The notes beneath the pieces are model-generated. The model searched no databases, was not told the DNA's origin, and saw only the letters and a program-made list of their open reading frames with translations. Positions 46,773 to 59,942 of a stretch of 64,000 bases of DNA are shown piece by piece. The stretch's first letter is position 1, and every line of letters begins with the position of its first letter. The translations under genes and the position numbers were made by a program. The stretch comes from Lasioglossum baleicum (taxonomy: Eukaryota; Arthropoda; Insecta; Hymenoptera; Halictidae): NCBI RefSeq assembly GCF_051020765.1, contig NC_134931.1:21220810-21284809 (forward strand), given 5' to 3'.

Positions 46773-48344
46773 TCAGTTTCTAGTTAACCAAGAGAAAGCT
46801 TTAAGGATTAAGTATGTTAATGTTAATGCATATAAAATTTTATCTCTTTGCTGGCGTTGCACCATGTCCAGCTCAATAGCCATTACACGACGATTTAATT
46901 TGCCTACTTGTCGACGCAAATGTTGCACCTCTTCGCTGGGTGGAATAGATACATTGAGCGCACTATACGAAGGTGTTTGTTCTCTGAAATCAAGTCGTAG
47001 ACATTTGTATGCGAGCAAGTCATTATTATAAGTGTATAGATAATTATAAATATGTGTACCTAACATGCCTAACTATTTCTGTTTCTGTAGAATATGGTAC
47101 ACGAGGTTTAGGGGATACAGTATTTTTAACCTCTGGTACATACGGAGTTTGTTCTTCCTCATCAACTGCTGGGAAGTAGTGATTATCCAAAGTTAAAATT
47201 CTTGGAGGAGTCTACCGATAACAGAAGAAAGACATTGGATTCATTTAATTGAAAGAAATAAATAGAGGTGTGCGAGAACCCGTCCCCCCAATCCCGAATA
47301 AAATTCTTGTCCTGTCTCCTGACCCAACATTTTTGGGTTCTCGCACACCTCTAGAAATAAATACCACATAATGTATAAGAAAATATGTATTAGTAATGCT
47401 GTAAGACTGTGTAAGTATTCAAAATAATTCATGTAAAGGTTACGGGTTAGTATACATTATACAAATATGTATAGTGAACATTATTTTTACCTGTACTCTA
47501 ACGATGTTTTGTTCATGAGGTAGTATAGCATTTTCCAATGAAATTTCTCTTGGCAGTGCCTTTGTACCAATGTGGTGGTCTTGTCCTGTATAATTTCGAG
47601 CATGTTAAACATTTATTTGATTAAATATACAGCGAAACCCAGTTTATCCGGCTCAAACGGGACTCTGTATGTATTTTCTTTATTGCAGATTTTATGTATG
47701 TATACTTGTACAACAATATTGCTAGTATGAAGCAAAACAGCTATTGTATACATGTACTATAAGTTTAATTTTAGTAAGCCTTTGATGGATCAAGTGTTAG
47801 ACAACAATAACATTATATCTGTGCATGTCACAGTACTGCATGTCACAATTCCAAAAAAATTGAGTTTATGCATTAATTCAACTGTAGAGTATAGGATTTA
47901 CGTATTTACTAGAAAAAAATCATGAAAACAAATTTGAAAGGCTCAAAAAAGTAATTCAATTTAAGGGATGGCCTACGTTCAGAATTAGCGATCAGAACTT
48001 TAAATGGCGATATCTCGAAAATAAAAATATGTGATGTGCGGCATTCTTCCTTACAACCGCAGATATATCATCTTTATATTTTATAGCAATTCAAAGTTAA
48101 TAATGAATCATATATATTTACCAACAACCAAAATTCTCTCCGGAACATGCATCTCATATTTTTCCGTGGATACTTGATTCCAAGTAGAGCCATTCGTGGC
48201 AACTACGTCTTCGTCCGTGTAGTCACCGCTCACACGAATGGTTTTTGGTACACGCATCCTTTTGTTCAAGTCCAAAGTAAAATTGGATTCGTAAAAGTTA
48301 TCAGCTTCTCCGTTAAATACAGTAGGGCTATGTGTTTTTGACAT
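46773..48344 (-). CDS. Tango11: Mitochondrial fission factor (MFF/Tango11)
   Basis: Four coding exons: 48344-48122, 47585-47491, 47211-47060 and 46983-46773. They give 226 residues, within the insect range. The N-terminus has NKRMRVPKTIRV and YEMHVPERILVVG, the two conserved MFF motifs that recruit Drp1. A TPPRILTLDNHYFP block follows. The C-terminus has a coiled coil (LRRQVGKLNRRVMAIELDMV) and one membrane anchor (ALTLTYLILKAFSWLTRN), typical of a tail-anchored outer mitochondrial and peroxisomal membrane protein. A 5' UTR exon appears to end at 48868 (AAAG before GTAATT) and joins TTACAATG at 48349. The gene is head-to-head with DNA polymerase alpha and probably shares its promoter. Intron 2 holds a short MITE. 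Confidence 0.9.
47264..47352. mobile_element. 89-bp MITE with 10-bp flanking repeat
   Basis: AGAGGTGTGCGAGAACCC at the left is exactly inverted at the right. AGAAATAAAT lies directly on both sides, a probable target duplication of 8-10 bp. Relatives: 39236-39327, and a fragment near 58060-58085. Confidence 0.8.
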
Positions 48345-48868
48345 TGTAACTAGAAGATTTAAAAAAAAAAAACAAAATTTACAATCGCTGCTTTCACAAC
48401 TATATAAATGTACGTTCACCGAATGTGTATTATCAATTCATGAGAACCGAAAACGTTACTTAAAAATACGCGAATATGCAAATACTTGAACGGAAGAAAG
48501 AAATCGCACACTTTTGTACGAATCATGAATTTCAAATATTGGGAATGTACCGTAGTCGTCATTCGTTACAATTTTATAAAGAAAAGTAAATGCATCTTCA
48601 TTAAAACGACAATGACCGATAAAACAAACAATGTGAGACGTACAATGAGTATGTGCTTAATTTTATGGTACGGTAAATACCGTAATACATAGAGTATTTA
48701 GTGTCGAATACAATGACGACATGAAAGTATTTACACTCAGCCTAATTCTTGCGTAACGAAATCAAAGCGTAGCGTTGTGTTACACGGATCACGCTTATGT
48801 AGAGCATTTGTAACATTACACCGACACGCACATTAGGCACACATTTTTTTACAATTCAAAGAATTACC

Positions 48869-49280
48869 TTTGTACAGCTTGCCTGAGTCTGTCGATGATC
48901 GTTGAACACAAACTTGTCGAATGAAGTTGGCAACATAATAAAGGCGAGAATGGGCGAATGATCGATCTATAATATATTTTGTACATCTCGAAAATAATCG
49001 ATAGGAAATGTATCGATTTGAATAAAACTCCCGCCAAAAGTATTGTTATTCGTATACGTATACATAAATATACGTACCATGTTGACACACTATTCTGCAC
49101 TATTCTTCATCGCCATCATGGATTACCATTGATTACCATTGAAGTCTTGCTTGAGCAGTCTTGAGTTTTATGAATACATATTTCGTTGTAACTTTTAATT
49201 TGTTGTGTTTTTTCGAACCATCATTTACAATAATTTATGATACAGTGATCTGCGGTAACGATTTATCCTAAATAACAAAT
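48869..49280. promoter_or_regulatory. Probable shared promoter of Tango11 and PolA1
   Basis: Start codons of the two divergent genes are about 940 bp apart. The 5' UTR exon of Tango11 reaches above 48868 on one side and the PolA1 ATG is at 49281 on the other. GATTACCATT occurs twice in a row near 49120-49140. I see no TATA box. The promoter role is inferred from layout only. Confidence 0.4.
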
Positions 49281-52200
49281 ATGAGTGACACGCAATGTGA
49301 GTGTTTATAGAAATTACTCACATTGGAATATATTTTGAATACGAATTTTTAATGCATTTAATTATGTTTTATTTTTATAATTTAGCACCTTCAGCGAGTA
49401 GATCGAAACGTCAGAAGGTTGATAAAACTGGAAGATTGTCAGCATTGGAAAGATTGAAACAGTTAAAGGGTAGTAAAAATAAATACGAAGTTGATCGATT
49501 AGAAAATGTGTACGAAGAAGTTGATGAAAAAGAATACAGTCGAACTGTAATAGATAGACAGAACGATGATTGGATCGTCGATGATGGTAGCGTAACTTTA
49601 ATTATTATGTTCTGTTAGTACTAAACATTTCAATAGTCTAGAAATAAGCCGAGTAATTTGTTTTACTCCATAGGGGAAAGTGGTTACGTGGAAGATGGCA
49701 GAGAAATTTTCGATGATGATTTGGACGACGAAAGTATTCAGGAAGCAAGAAAACAAAAGATTTCTGGTCCGAGGAAGAACAAGAAAGAAGATGTTAAAAA
49801 GAAATCATCCATTCAAAATATGTTAATGAATATGCCAACAACTAAGAGAAAAGCAGATGTTGCGCACAAGGACGACAACATTTTAGGAGATTTAATGTCT
49901 GAATTGAAAAAAGATGATACTCCGAAAAAGCGAGAAACAAGAACAGTTAGAAATAAATTTTGTACTACTCCTCAAGTGGTGAATAAGTAATTAACACTTT
50001 TTCTTCGATATTTTACGATTATTCCCAGATGGAATTACTAATGTTGAAACAATTTCAGAACTACCGCCATAGAGAAAAGACAAGAATCCACTCCTGTACA
50101 TGAAAAAACGTGGTCTGATGACGATGAAGATTTGGTAATGTTTGAAGCAGCCAGGACAACACGTACAAATAAACAAATTCAATCAACTTGTCAATTAGGA
50201 AGTAGTAATAGCCAACACATTATCGATGATGAGAAAAGCGACGAATCACAACCAATTTCTAGAATATCCGATTCAGAGTTGAAAGATAGCGTTCCTGAAA
50301 AAATTAGTAGTCAAATAATTGAAGAGGACAGCGAAGATCTCAGTCAATTCGTCGGAGATGTAACTTGATTATATTATTCAATATTTGACACCTCGAAACA
50401 AATGACAGAGATTCTATAGGTGATTTTTATTGCAGTTTTGCAATTCAGATTTTGAGACTGAACCTGCGAAGCAAATTGAGAAACCAGTTCCATCTACCAG
50501 CGTGGAAATCTGTAAATCGGTTCCTCGGAAAGCAACAGATGTTAACAAGCAAGAAATGTTTGACTCTGAAGATTTTAGCGAAGTGTGGGACACTGAGTTT
50601 TCACTCCAAACACAAAACGTTCAAGTATCAATAGATACCACAAAATTGCCTTTACCACTTACAACCAACGCAAACAAAGAAGAAGTATTTAGATTTTACT
50701 GGTGGGATGCGTACGAAGATCCATACAAACTACCCGGAATTGTGTACATGTTTGGAAAGGTCTTTGTGCCATCTATAAAGGAATATTGTTCTTGCTGTGT
50801 AACAGCAAAAAATATTCCTAGAAGAATTTATCTTCTTCCTAGAGTATATGTACGTTGAAATATTTATCAATAGACTGCGCGCGGATTTGATGCACTTGTA
50901 ACAGAGAATGAGTGGATAAAATTTAAAAGAGTATTCTCTGCTTCTTGTCGATTGTATATAATCGATACAGAAAATTTTACATAAAAATCCGCAGTCTATC
51001 AAGCTTGTTCTTTCCTTATTAGATTGTACTTATATGTTATTAGAATGAGATTATAAATTTTAGATAAAATCGGCAGGGGATAATAATGAAGAACCAAAAT
51101 TGAATACAATGGAAGATGTGTATAAAGAATTTAATCAGTTCGCAAATAAGTCGGGAATAAAAGAGTTTCGTTGTAGCACGGTTACAAAACATTATGCTTT
51201 CGAGCAGGAAGGTACTCCGTTAGTGTCCGACTACTTGGAGGTGAGATATTCGGCACATTATCCAGTTATGCCCTCAGATTATTCTGGACCGTCGATAGAA
51301 CGCGTATTCGGGACAACAGTAAATGCTTTGGAAATGCTTGTAATAGAAAGAAATATTAAAGGTCCATGTTGGCTGGACATAAAATGTCCATTGCCAACTG
51401 GCATGCAGACTAGTTGGTGTAAAATAAAGGTATAATAATTTAATGTATTGAGATATATGTACTCTCTATGCATATCTAAGGAAAGTTTTAACGCTCAACA
51501 AGTTATTTAACGTTGAAACAGGTAAATTGCATGAAGATGGAAAACCTATCAGTTTGTTCCGAGAGTCAAGCTCTACCACCACCATTAGGAATAACAACTT
51601 TAAACGTGCGGACATCGTTGAACTCTAAAACGCAACAGAATGAAGTGGTCATGGTTGCAGTATTGATACATCATAAATTTCATGTCGATAAAGAACCTCC
51701 TAAACCACCGTTTCAGCAACACTTTTGCTGTACGTTAATGTAACATACTCTGAATTTTAATGTTGCCTTCGATGTTCAATATTCTAACGTGTTTATTCGT
51801 GTATTCTATCGTAGTAATCACGCATCCGCGTGATACACCTTGGCCGAGGCAAGCGCGGGAAATGCTCTCCAACATTTCATACAGCAAAGTAATGAAATTT
51901 GATACCGAAGTGGAGTTGCTCGAAGAATTGCTAAAGATAGTGAACACAGCAGATTCGGATTTGTTAATTGGATACGATTGCGGCTTTCAATTTGACATAC
52001 TGATGCACAGAATATTTACTTTGAAAGTTCCAAATTGGAGTAAACTTGGAAGACTAAGGCGCACGTTGCCTCCCATAATTAAGGTATATTCACGGAACTC
52101 TGTTTATGCAAGGTGTATCCCCTCTTAAAACTTTGTAAATTTTTAGTACTCAAGGTCACGCGAAGGGCATACAGTAATTCTTCAATCGAAGTCCCAACAC

Positions 52201-55200
52201 CCGTGCTTTGAACGGACTTGAGTAGCGTAGAGAGGCTATTTTTTTCGACCGCGCCGAGACTTGAATCGACGAGCCGAACATAGAGAAGGACAGAATGAAA
52301 TAGAGGATCGCGTGGCCGAAGCGTGTTGCCTTCGCCGGCACAGTTTAAAGGCCCGTGCGTCATCACCAAAAAGTTCTATCTTCTTTATTTTCCATTACTT
52401 TTTTTAATGGAACTTTCACCAACATATTCGTGAGATTTTTCTAATGCAAAATGATACCAAACACGATTGATAATTTCAACTGTATTTAGTGGTTTAATCG
52501 ACGATGAAAGTTTCGAACGCAACGAAGAAGAGCGTATGGGAAAGAAACAGACGCGGACGGTCGACTTCGCCGTCCTTCCTTACTCCCGAAACTTTCACCG
52601 TCGATTAAACCACTAAATACAGTTGAAATTATCAATCGTGTTTGGTGTCATTTTAATAAGAGAAATGCCAGGAATAAGCTGGTAAAAGTCCCATGAAACA
52701 ATAATGAAAATTAAGAAGTTTGAGAATTCGATTGACTCGAGTCAATCATTGGCGCGGCGCGGCGCGGCGCAGCGTCGTCCGGCAGTGGAGTGAGTAGGCA
52801 CTGGACTTGGATTAGATAGGCGACCCAGGACTTGGATTGAAGAATTACTGTGTACCATTGTAGGTGATTAGTTTCGCCTTGACTTCCAGCTATCCAGAGA
52901 TGTCCCTGTATGTAGCCAATACGATCTTATTGTTAGTAAAGATTTAATTAAAGTAAATTTGATTTCAGGGAAAGATCAGTATAAATCAGGTAGTGGCTGG
53001 TCGCCCTATGTGCGATATACAAGTTTCAGCTAAGGAATTGAACCTGAAAGTTAGGAGTTACGACCTGCAATCTCTCTGCGCAGCGGTAAATGTTTAATAA
53101 ATATTTGTCTAATACAGTAATTTTTCGATCGGAGTCTCCACACCCGGGAGTTGGACGGACTTGGGTAGAGTACGGAGGCTATATTTTTATGACTGCGTCT
53201 ACCTCGCCGAGACTTCAAACGACGAGCCGAACATAGAGAAGGACAGAATGAAATAGGATCGCGTGTCGCCGTCGCCGGCACAGTTTAAAGGCCCGTGCGT
53301 CATCACAATGAAACACCAAGACCTCAGCTTTCTTATTTTCTATGATATCATTATGGAACTTTCACCAACATATTCGTGACATTTCTCTGATTAAAATGAT
53401 ACCAAACACGATATAATTTGGCCAATATTTAGTGGTTTAATCGACGATGAAAATTTCGAACGCCACGAAGAAGAGCGTATTGGAAAGAAAGAGACGCGAA
53501 CAGTAGCCGCCGCCGGTTCGCATCTCTTTCTTTCCACTACGCTCTTCTTCGTTGCGTTCGAAACTTTTACCGTCGATTAAACCACTAAATAACGTTGAAA
53601 TTATATCGTGTTTGGTATCATTTTAATCAGAGAAACGCCAGGAATAAGCTAGTAAAAGTCCCATAAACCGATCATTAAAATTAAGAAGTTTGAGAACTCG
53701 ATTCACCCGAGTCAATGTGTGGTGTTCACACCGATATACCCGAGCCGAGATCAATCATCGCCGCTCTACGGCGCGGAGCAGCGTTGACCGGCAGTGGAGT
53801 GAGTAGGCACTGGACTCCGATCGGAGACACCCCCCAAGACTCCGATCGAAGAATTACTGTATATTTTTTGTAGACAAAAATAGAAAACTAGAAGAAAACT
53901 AAGTCCAGGATTTGTTACCGCAGGTATTAAAGAAAAAGGGAAATGAATGCAAGGAAGTAAAGCCTGGCGAATGTGCAGCATTTTATGCTACAACAAATAA
54001 AATAGATAATCTAATTAAAATAACACTCACAGAGGCATTGTATATTCTCTCTATTGTACTTGAACTTAATGTTCTTCCGCTTGCATTACAAATCACGTGT
54101 ATTGCCGGTAAGTATGCAAATAATGAAATATGAAAGATGTATTCGTTCTTTTCGTAACGCGTGTACATATACTTTTCTCTACAGGAAATATTATATCAAG
54201 AACGTTAACGGCAGGGCGCGCAGAAAGAAACGAATATTTATTACTACACGCTTTTCACGTGAAAAATTATGTAACACCGGATAAACATGTTACAAAGAAA
54301 GGAAAATACGCTGGGAACAATGGTATTGAACTTTTTAATAGATTAAATTTTGTTTAAATGTGACTAATATTGGATTATGTTTAGAAAATACCGGGAGAAA
54401 AAAGGCAGCTTATGCTGGAGGTTTAGTTCTGGAACCGAAAAAAGGATTTTACGATAAATTAATTTTATTGATGGATTTCAATTCTTTGTATCCTAGTATA
54501 ATTCAAGAGTACAATTTATGTTTTACTACTGTGCCTGGCGCTGCGTATGCCGATAGCGGGGTAAATATATTTAGGTGTATTATTCATCATTTATTGTTAG
54601 CGAATGTTCAGAGTCTTTCTCTATAGAAATAAATACACTTGTAGGATTTAGCTATACCCGAATCGAATCTAGAGCCCGGAGTAATTCCAACAGAAATTCG
54701 GAAATTGGTCGAGAGTAGAATAGAAGTGAAAAAATTAATGAAAGCGCCGAATATTTCACCTGAATTGAAAATGCAATATAACATTAGGCAGTTGGCTTTG
54801 AAACTGACCGCTAATTCCATGTACGGTTGTCTAGGTGCGACTCATTGTAGATTTTATGCTAAAGGACTTGCTGCTCTAGTAACAGGTGAAAAATGCGAAT
54901 TAAATTTGCTCGATCATATTATTATGTCTATACTCTATACTATGTATATAGAAAATGTGTGAAAAATCCTTGCAGCTAAAGGCCGAGAAATTTTACAACT
55001 CACGAAGAATCTTGTAGAAAAATTGAATTACGATGTGATATACGGAGACACCGACTCTATAATGATAAATACTAATTCGGTAGAGTACGAAGAGGTTTTT
55101 TCTGTTGGCAAGAAGGTAAATAGTAAATATTTAATGTTTTGCATATACAATAGGTGTACAAAATAGTGTACATCTTTACCAATGTAGTTAGATTTGAAAA

Positions 55201-57103
55201 CGAAATGTTTTTCCAGATCAAACAAGAGGTGAACAAATTGTACAAACGAGTGGAATTAGATATCGACGGCGTGTTTCGTTATTTGCTACTTCTGCAGAAG
55301 AAGAAGTATGCCGCAGTTACAATGACAAAACTACCCAACGGGCAGATCGAATTAACTCAAGAACATAAGGGTTTGGACATTGTGAGAAGAGATTGGTGTC
55401 AGCTAGCCTGCGATGCTGGAAAGTCAGTAAAGAAAAAGTGGATAATGTATTGAAAAAATATTTTCTATCTTGCACTTACCGAAAACTAAATCTCTCTAAT
55501 ATTTGACAGAAAAATCTTAGATCAGTTACTTTCCGATCAATCAAATGAGAACCGGCTAGAACAGATTTTCCTTATGTTGCAAAACGTAGCGAAAAATGTT
55601 CGAGAAAATCAAGCTTCTCTATCGTCGTTAGTCATTACGAAACAGTTGTCGAAAAACCCAAACGATTATCCTGATAAGAAGCAAGCTCACGTGCAAGTTG
55701 CTTTAAGATTAAATAAGGAAGGTGGTAGAATGTGGAAAGCTGGGGATACTGTTCCGTACATCATATGTGATGTATTCATCGTATTCATTTTAATAATATC
55801 CTTAACGGTGTTCACGAGGACGTTTTGTACATTGTACATTGGTAATCTTTTTTATACATAGGATGGAACGGAGAACTCTGCAACTGAGAGAGCATATCAC
55901 ATCGACGAGTATAAAAAGAGTAATTCTCTAAAAATCGATGTTAATTATTATTTACTGAGTCAAGTGTTTCCAATCGCGTTGAGAATCTGTGAACCAATCG
56001 AAGGAATCGATGATGTGCTGTTAGCTCAGAATCTCGGTAAAATTTCAATTTCAATATGCAAAATCAATCAATGGTCAGACAAGTATTCTAGAAAAGAATA
56101 TGTATATTTTCATAGGTTTGGAGAACGTATATAAATCTAAAAGAGTAATACACGAGGAAGAGAGCAACGACATACCACTGTTAGTAAATGACGATAGATT
56201 TAGATTCTGTCTGCCATTGAAATTTAAGTGCATAGATGAAAAATGCCAATCCGAAATCATGATAAAAGACATTATAAACGCAACGGTAAGGTGAAACGAA
56301 ATTCTTTATTGTCTTTTTTTTGTATTGTATTTTTATACTTTTGAATAATTTATCGAGAGAAAGAGCCTATTATTTTATAGGCCAACGGTAATCGATTATC
56401 ACTTGCATCGTGTTCAAATCCAGACTGCACAGTACAACCATGGACGTATGCAAACGCTATACAAAATGCATTGACACTAGCTGTACGAGAAGCAATTACA
56501 GAATATTATAATGGTTTGTTAGAATGCGAGAATCCGTTATGCGGTGAACGCACGCAAGCGCTTCCATTAGTGTTTCGCAAAAAATATCCAACATGCAGGA
56601 AATGCGGAGACGCTGAGTTACATAGAGTGGTGAGCTTGACATTATACATATACTGATACTCTGTCTCCGTTTTCGTTTTGCCAAGTATAAGTAAAAACTA
56701 CAATGCTGTTTTAAATTTATAGTTTTCAGAAACGAAACTTTACAATCAGATGTGTTTTTATCTTCATCTATTCGATGCGAGTCAATCAAAGTACAAAAGT
56801 ACGTGTTGAAAAATTTTCCGAATAAATACTAACAATAATTAAGAAAAATACAAGAAAAAGATTGTAGAATTAAGTGCTATTTGTGTGCTTTCAGACTTGT
56901 TAGCACAATATCCACAAGGTATGAGAGCAGCATACGATAGTTTAAAAGAAGCAGTGGAAAAGATATTGAAACGAAATGCATTTTCCGTTGTATGCTTGGA
57001 CACGATATTTTCAAGTATGAATTTGCAACACTCCTACTCTGCAACAGGCCTACACACGGATATTTTGGACATATCTGACGGATCCGACGATGAGTTTTGG
57101 TAA
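49281..57103 (+). CDS. PolA1: DNA polymerase alpha catalytic subunit
   Basis: Twenty-one exons: 49281-49296, 49386-49586, 49674-49986, 50059-50359, 50436-50849, 51064-51429, 51522-51729, 51815-52083, 52969-53085, 53924-54107, 54185-54322, 54385-54560, 54645-54885, 54976-55115, 55217-55422, 55510-55771, 55862-56036, 56116-56285, 56381-56629, 56723-56798 and 56895-57103. All phases agree; the product is 1476 residues, as in animals (about 1460). The N-terminus has YEEVDEKEYS and DDWIVDDG. Polymerase motifs are DFNSLYPSIIQEYN (A), KLTANSMYGCLG (B) and YGDTDS (C). The C-terminal metal-binding region has CIDEKCQ, CSNPDC, CENPLC and CRKCG. The enzyme starts Okazaki fragments with primase. MITEs sit in introns 5, 8 and 9. 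The stop overlaps a strong donor (see findings). Confidence 0.96.
50873..50997. mobile_element. Short MITE of the GACTGCGGAT family in PolA1 intron 5
   Basis: Left GACTGCGCGCGGATTTGATG and reversed right GACTGCGGATTTTTATGTAA, with TA on both sides; about 125 bp. Confidence 0.7.
52172..52850. mobile_element. 679-bp inverted-repeat element in PolA1 intron 8
   Basis: The ends are CAGTAATTCTTCAATCGAAG and, reversed, CAGTAATTCTTCAATCCAAG, with TA before the left end. The centre is a long hairpin (TAGTGGTTTAATCGACGATG and its reverse). The right arm has a GGCGC-rich stretch. The element makes up most of the 885-bp intron. Confidence 0.8.
53115..53859. mobile_element. 745-bp element of the same family in PolA1 intron 9
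   Basis: The ends are CAGTAATTTTTCGATCGGAG and, reversed, CAGTAATTCTTCGATCGGAG, flanked by TA on both sides. It shares the hairpin centre and the GGACTTGGGTAGAG/GCAGTGGAGTGAGTAGGCAC blocks with 52172-52850. Differences are many, so these are two separate insertions, not a duplicate. Confidence 0.85.
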
Positions 57104-57508
57104 GTTTAAGTTTATTTTCGGTATGCATATTATATAAATTTATACTATTAGAATAATTTTTTATTCTTTTTTTTTTTTATAGATTTGTGAATTTTTATGT
57201 TACCATTTTTTTATGCTTACTATTTTATTATATATAAAATAAAATATTTAAATATGAAAACTATTATACATTATTATGGAAACTACTTTATTCAAATGTT
57301 TCGTACGCAGATATGAGGGAACATTTGAAAATCATTTATTCTTGTATATTTGTATGAAAAATAAATAAGTTATTATGGTATATATGTAGATCATTTATTA
57401 TATTCTTAACAAATTGATAAATTTAACCACATTCTATCTCTTTCAGTATATACAGTGTAGTATACCGTATTATATGTACACTGAAGTTATACAAACAATA
57501 TAACAATA
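57104..57508. other. 3' UTR overlap of convergent PolA1 and PUDP genes
   Basis: A likely acceptor (long T run then TATAG) lies at 57162-57181. AATAAA-type words at about 57236-57245 can serve PolA1. The remainder is AT-rich. Confidence 0.5.
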
Positions 57509-59670
57509 TTATGTTTTAAACGGTGGTAAACCGAACATTTCCGGTTTGAAGTCTTCAAGACTGTTTATTATCAGTGTTGGATTTTCAATGTATTGTTTCG
57601 GTAACATTGCATCAGGAACCATAACCACTTGCATGCCAGCACTAAGAGCTGCTTTTACTCCGTTTGGAGCATCTTCGAATACAAGGCACTAAACATGTAA
57701 CACAGAGATTGAGATTAGTTGTAAAATCATTTTAAGGAAGGTTGTACATAGTACATAAATTTTGTGTATAACAAACCTTTGAAGGATCAGGACTGTCGGA
57801 AAAACGTTTAGCAGCCACCAGGAAAATGTCTGGTGCTGGTTTACCATTTGTAACTTCAGGATCGGAGCTCCCAAGCACCTTATGCTCGAATAGATCAAAC
57901 ACTTTTGTCCATTTTTGGGTTTTCAAATCATAACTCTCTTTACCCGAACTTGTAGCTAATGCAGTTGGAATATTATTTTCTTTCAAATGTCTCAATAGTC
58001 GTTCCGCACCTATTTATCAATCATAGAGAACATTAAATTCAGCGACAAACACCTCTGGTAAGAGGTGTGCGAAAACCCTATTGTTCAATTGGCAATCTTC
58101 GGGGTGCCCAATAACAATAATTGGACTCCGGATTGATTTTATCCATTTATAACAAAAATGAGCAAATGTAATTTAAAACAGTGAAAATATTAAAAGACTT
58201 TAAGAAGAGTATTAATATATTTAATTTTCACCACATTAAAATTATTAGCAAAGAATATAAATTTATATTTAGCTCCTGTATCTTGCAATTGATGCACAAA
58301 CTTTTTATTTTGCATAAACATCTGGAGTCTAACAATAATATACAGAGTAGTGGGGCAAAAACTTTGTTCACTTTGAATATTACTTGTATTACCATTACTT
58401 GTAATAATACGAAAAAATGATACATATATATATATATATAAAAGTTGCATGGTATAGAGTATAGAGGGGAAAATATTGTGATGTCAAGACTTTTTATGCG
58501 CGCGAAGGTGTTTCCAACATTTGAAGGTCACCTTGATCACTTTACACTTTACATGGAAAGACCTGGTTTTTGTTGTATCACGAATTGATAGAGTATTAAA
58601 TTCTACGTGAAAATATGTAAAGTTAAAATAATATAACTTTAAAATAATGTTAAAAAAAATATATATATATAAATATATATAAATATATAAATATAATTTT
58701 TTTATATTATTACAAGTAACGGAAGTATTCAAGATGGACAAAGTTATTGGCCCACCTTGTGTACGATCCATTGTTAACCGAATCGTTTTTAAGCTATGCA
58801 TGACTGTGTATTTGCATTTATTACCTGGCATTAGGTTCGCAGAAGGAAACAATTCTTGGTATATTTGGAGTATCTCAGTCTCAAATTCCTCTGTTGTTAT
58901 CGGTAAAGATAACATTTCAACTACTGCTCTGATAGAATCGGTACTTTTGAAGCCCATAGTCTTCGCTTTATGCTCCCATGTAAATTCTTTGCCATAACGA
59001 TTCGATATAAGATTGAAAGCTTTCAAGTACAGCAGTTCGGTATCTATTAAGTTTCGATAAAAGAAATATTCATGTTATTAATGCAGCGGGTAAACTACCT
59101 AATCTATTCACTTAAAAACAACGATTTGTAGACCATATGCAAAGCATAAAAACTTCCCCAAAAGATTAGAAGTGAAGCACATGCGAACTCACACATGATA
59201 AGTGTTTTTTACCCCCTTCATCGACTGTAGAATCCGCTCATACAGATGTGTAGGATATTTTAATATATTTTCTTGATCATATTTTTTTCATAATAATTGC
59301 CATTGTGATTTTATGCATTACTATACACTATACGTGCATGGATAAAACAAAATTACTATTTAAAATAAACATAAACTTATCTACAGGTTAACTAAGGGTG
59401 CAAACATTTTATAATGATGTTGTATTCGATGAAAGAAAAGAAAATGAACTTTACAAGTAACCCTGTCTGTAACTGTAACTGTTGAGCCAGGCTATTTCTT
59501 TAACGAAATCATTTTACAATTAGTTAAGAGTATGTTAAATTATATTTAGAGAACAACTTCATATAAATACATATATAATACAGAACAAATTACATAAATT
59601 GCCTACCAAGCAGCAGTCCATCCATATCAAAAATGCAATGTGTAACATCCTTTAATTGATTTTTCGACAT
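57509..59670 (-). CDS. PUDP: HAD-family phosphatase, pseudouridine-5'-phosphatase type
   Basis: Four exons: 59670-59607, 59043-58825, 58009-57777 and 57688-57509. They give 231 residues, the usual length for the family. HAD motif I is FDMDGLLLDTE (with the nucleophile Asp and the second Asp), motif II ALATSSGKESYD, motif III GKPAPDIFLVAAKRF, and motif IV VFEDAPNGVKAA. The cap region includes KTMGFKSTDSIRAVVEML. The human relative removes phosphate from pseudouridine 5'-phosphate; fly relatives are called GS1-like. Specificity cannot be read from the sequence. Intron 2 (about 815 bp) has collected two MITEs and a fragment. The gene converges with PolA1 and is head-to-head with the PTGES2 gene. 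Confidence 0.9.
58123..58330. mobile_element. MITE of the GACTGCGGAT family in PUDP intron 2
   Basis: Left GGACTCCGGATTGATTTTAT and reversed right TTAGACTCCAGATGTTTATG; the inner part resembles 33197-33405 (AAAGAATATAAATTT). Borders are approximate. Confidence 0.6.
58440..58690. mobile_element. Half copy of the 5308-5864 MITE family
   Basis: It shares AAGGTCACCTTGATC, ACATGGAAAGACCTGG and TGATAGAGTATTAAATTCTA with the larger palindrome, then dissolves into (TA)n. It lies in PUDP intron 2. Confidence 0.55.
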
Positions 59671-59942
59671 TTTCAATGTTTTTTCCTAATTCCTTACGCA
59701 GTTGTCAGCAGTTATCATTCAATCTATTGATAAAAAATAATTTGATCTACCGCTGTAAAGTACAACTCGTATACTTACTTTGTGCAGTCAAACCAAATGA
59801 ACGAAACACTCCGAAACAGTCAAACAGTCCAAAACATATATTGACTGATTAGTCAATCAGTCAAACTCAGTCAAACTCGAACTCTCGAACCAACTCGAAC
59901 TTCGAACAGTTCGAACTCGAACCTGCTCGAACCACCGACATG

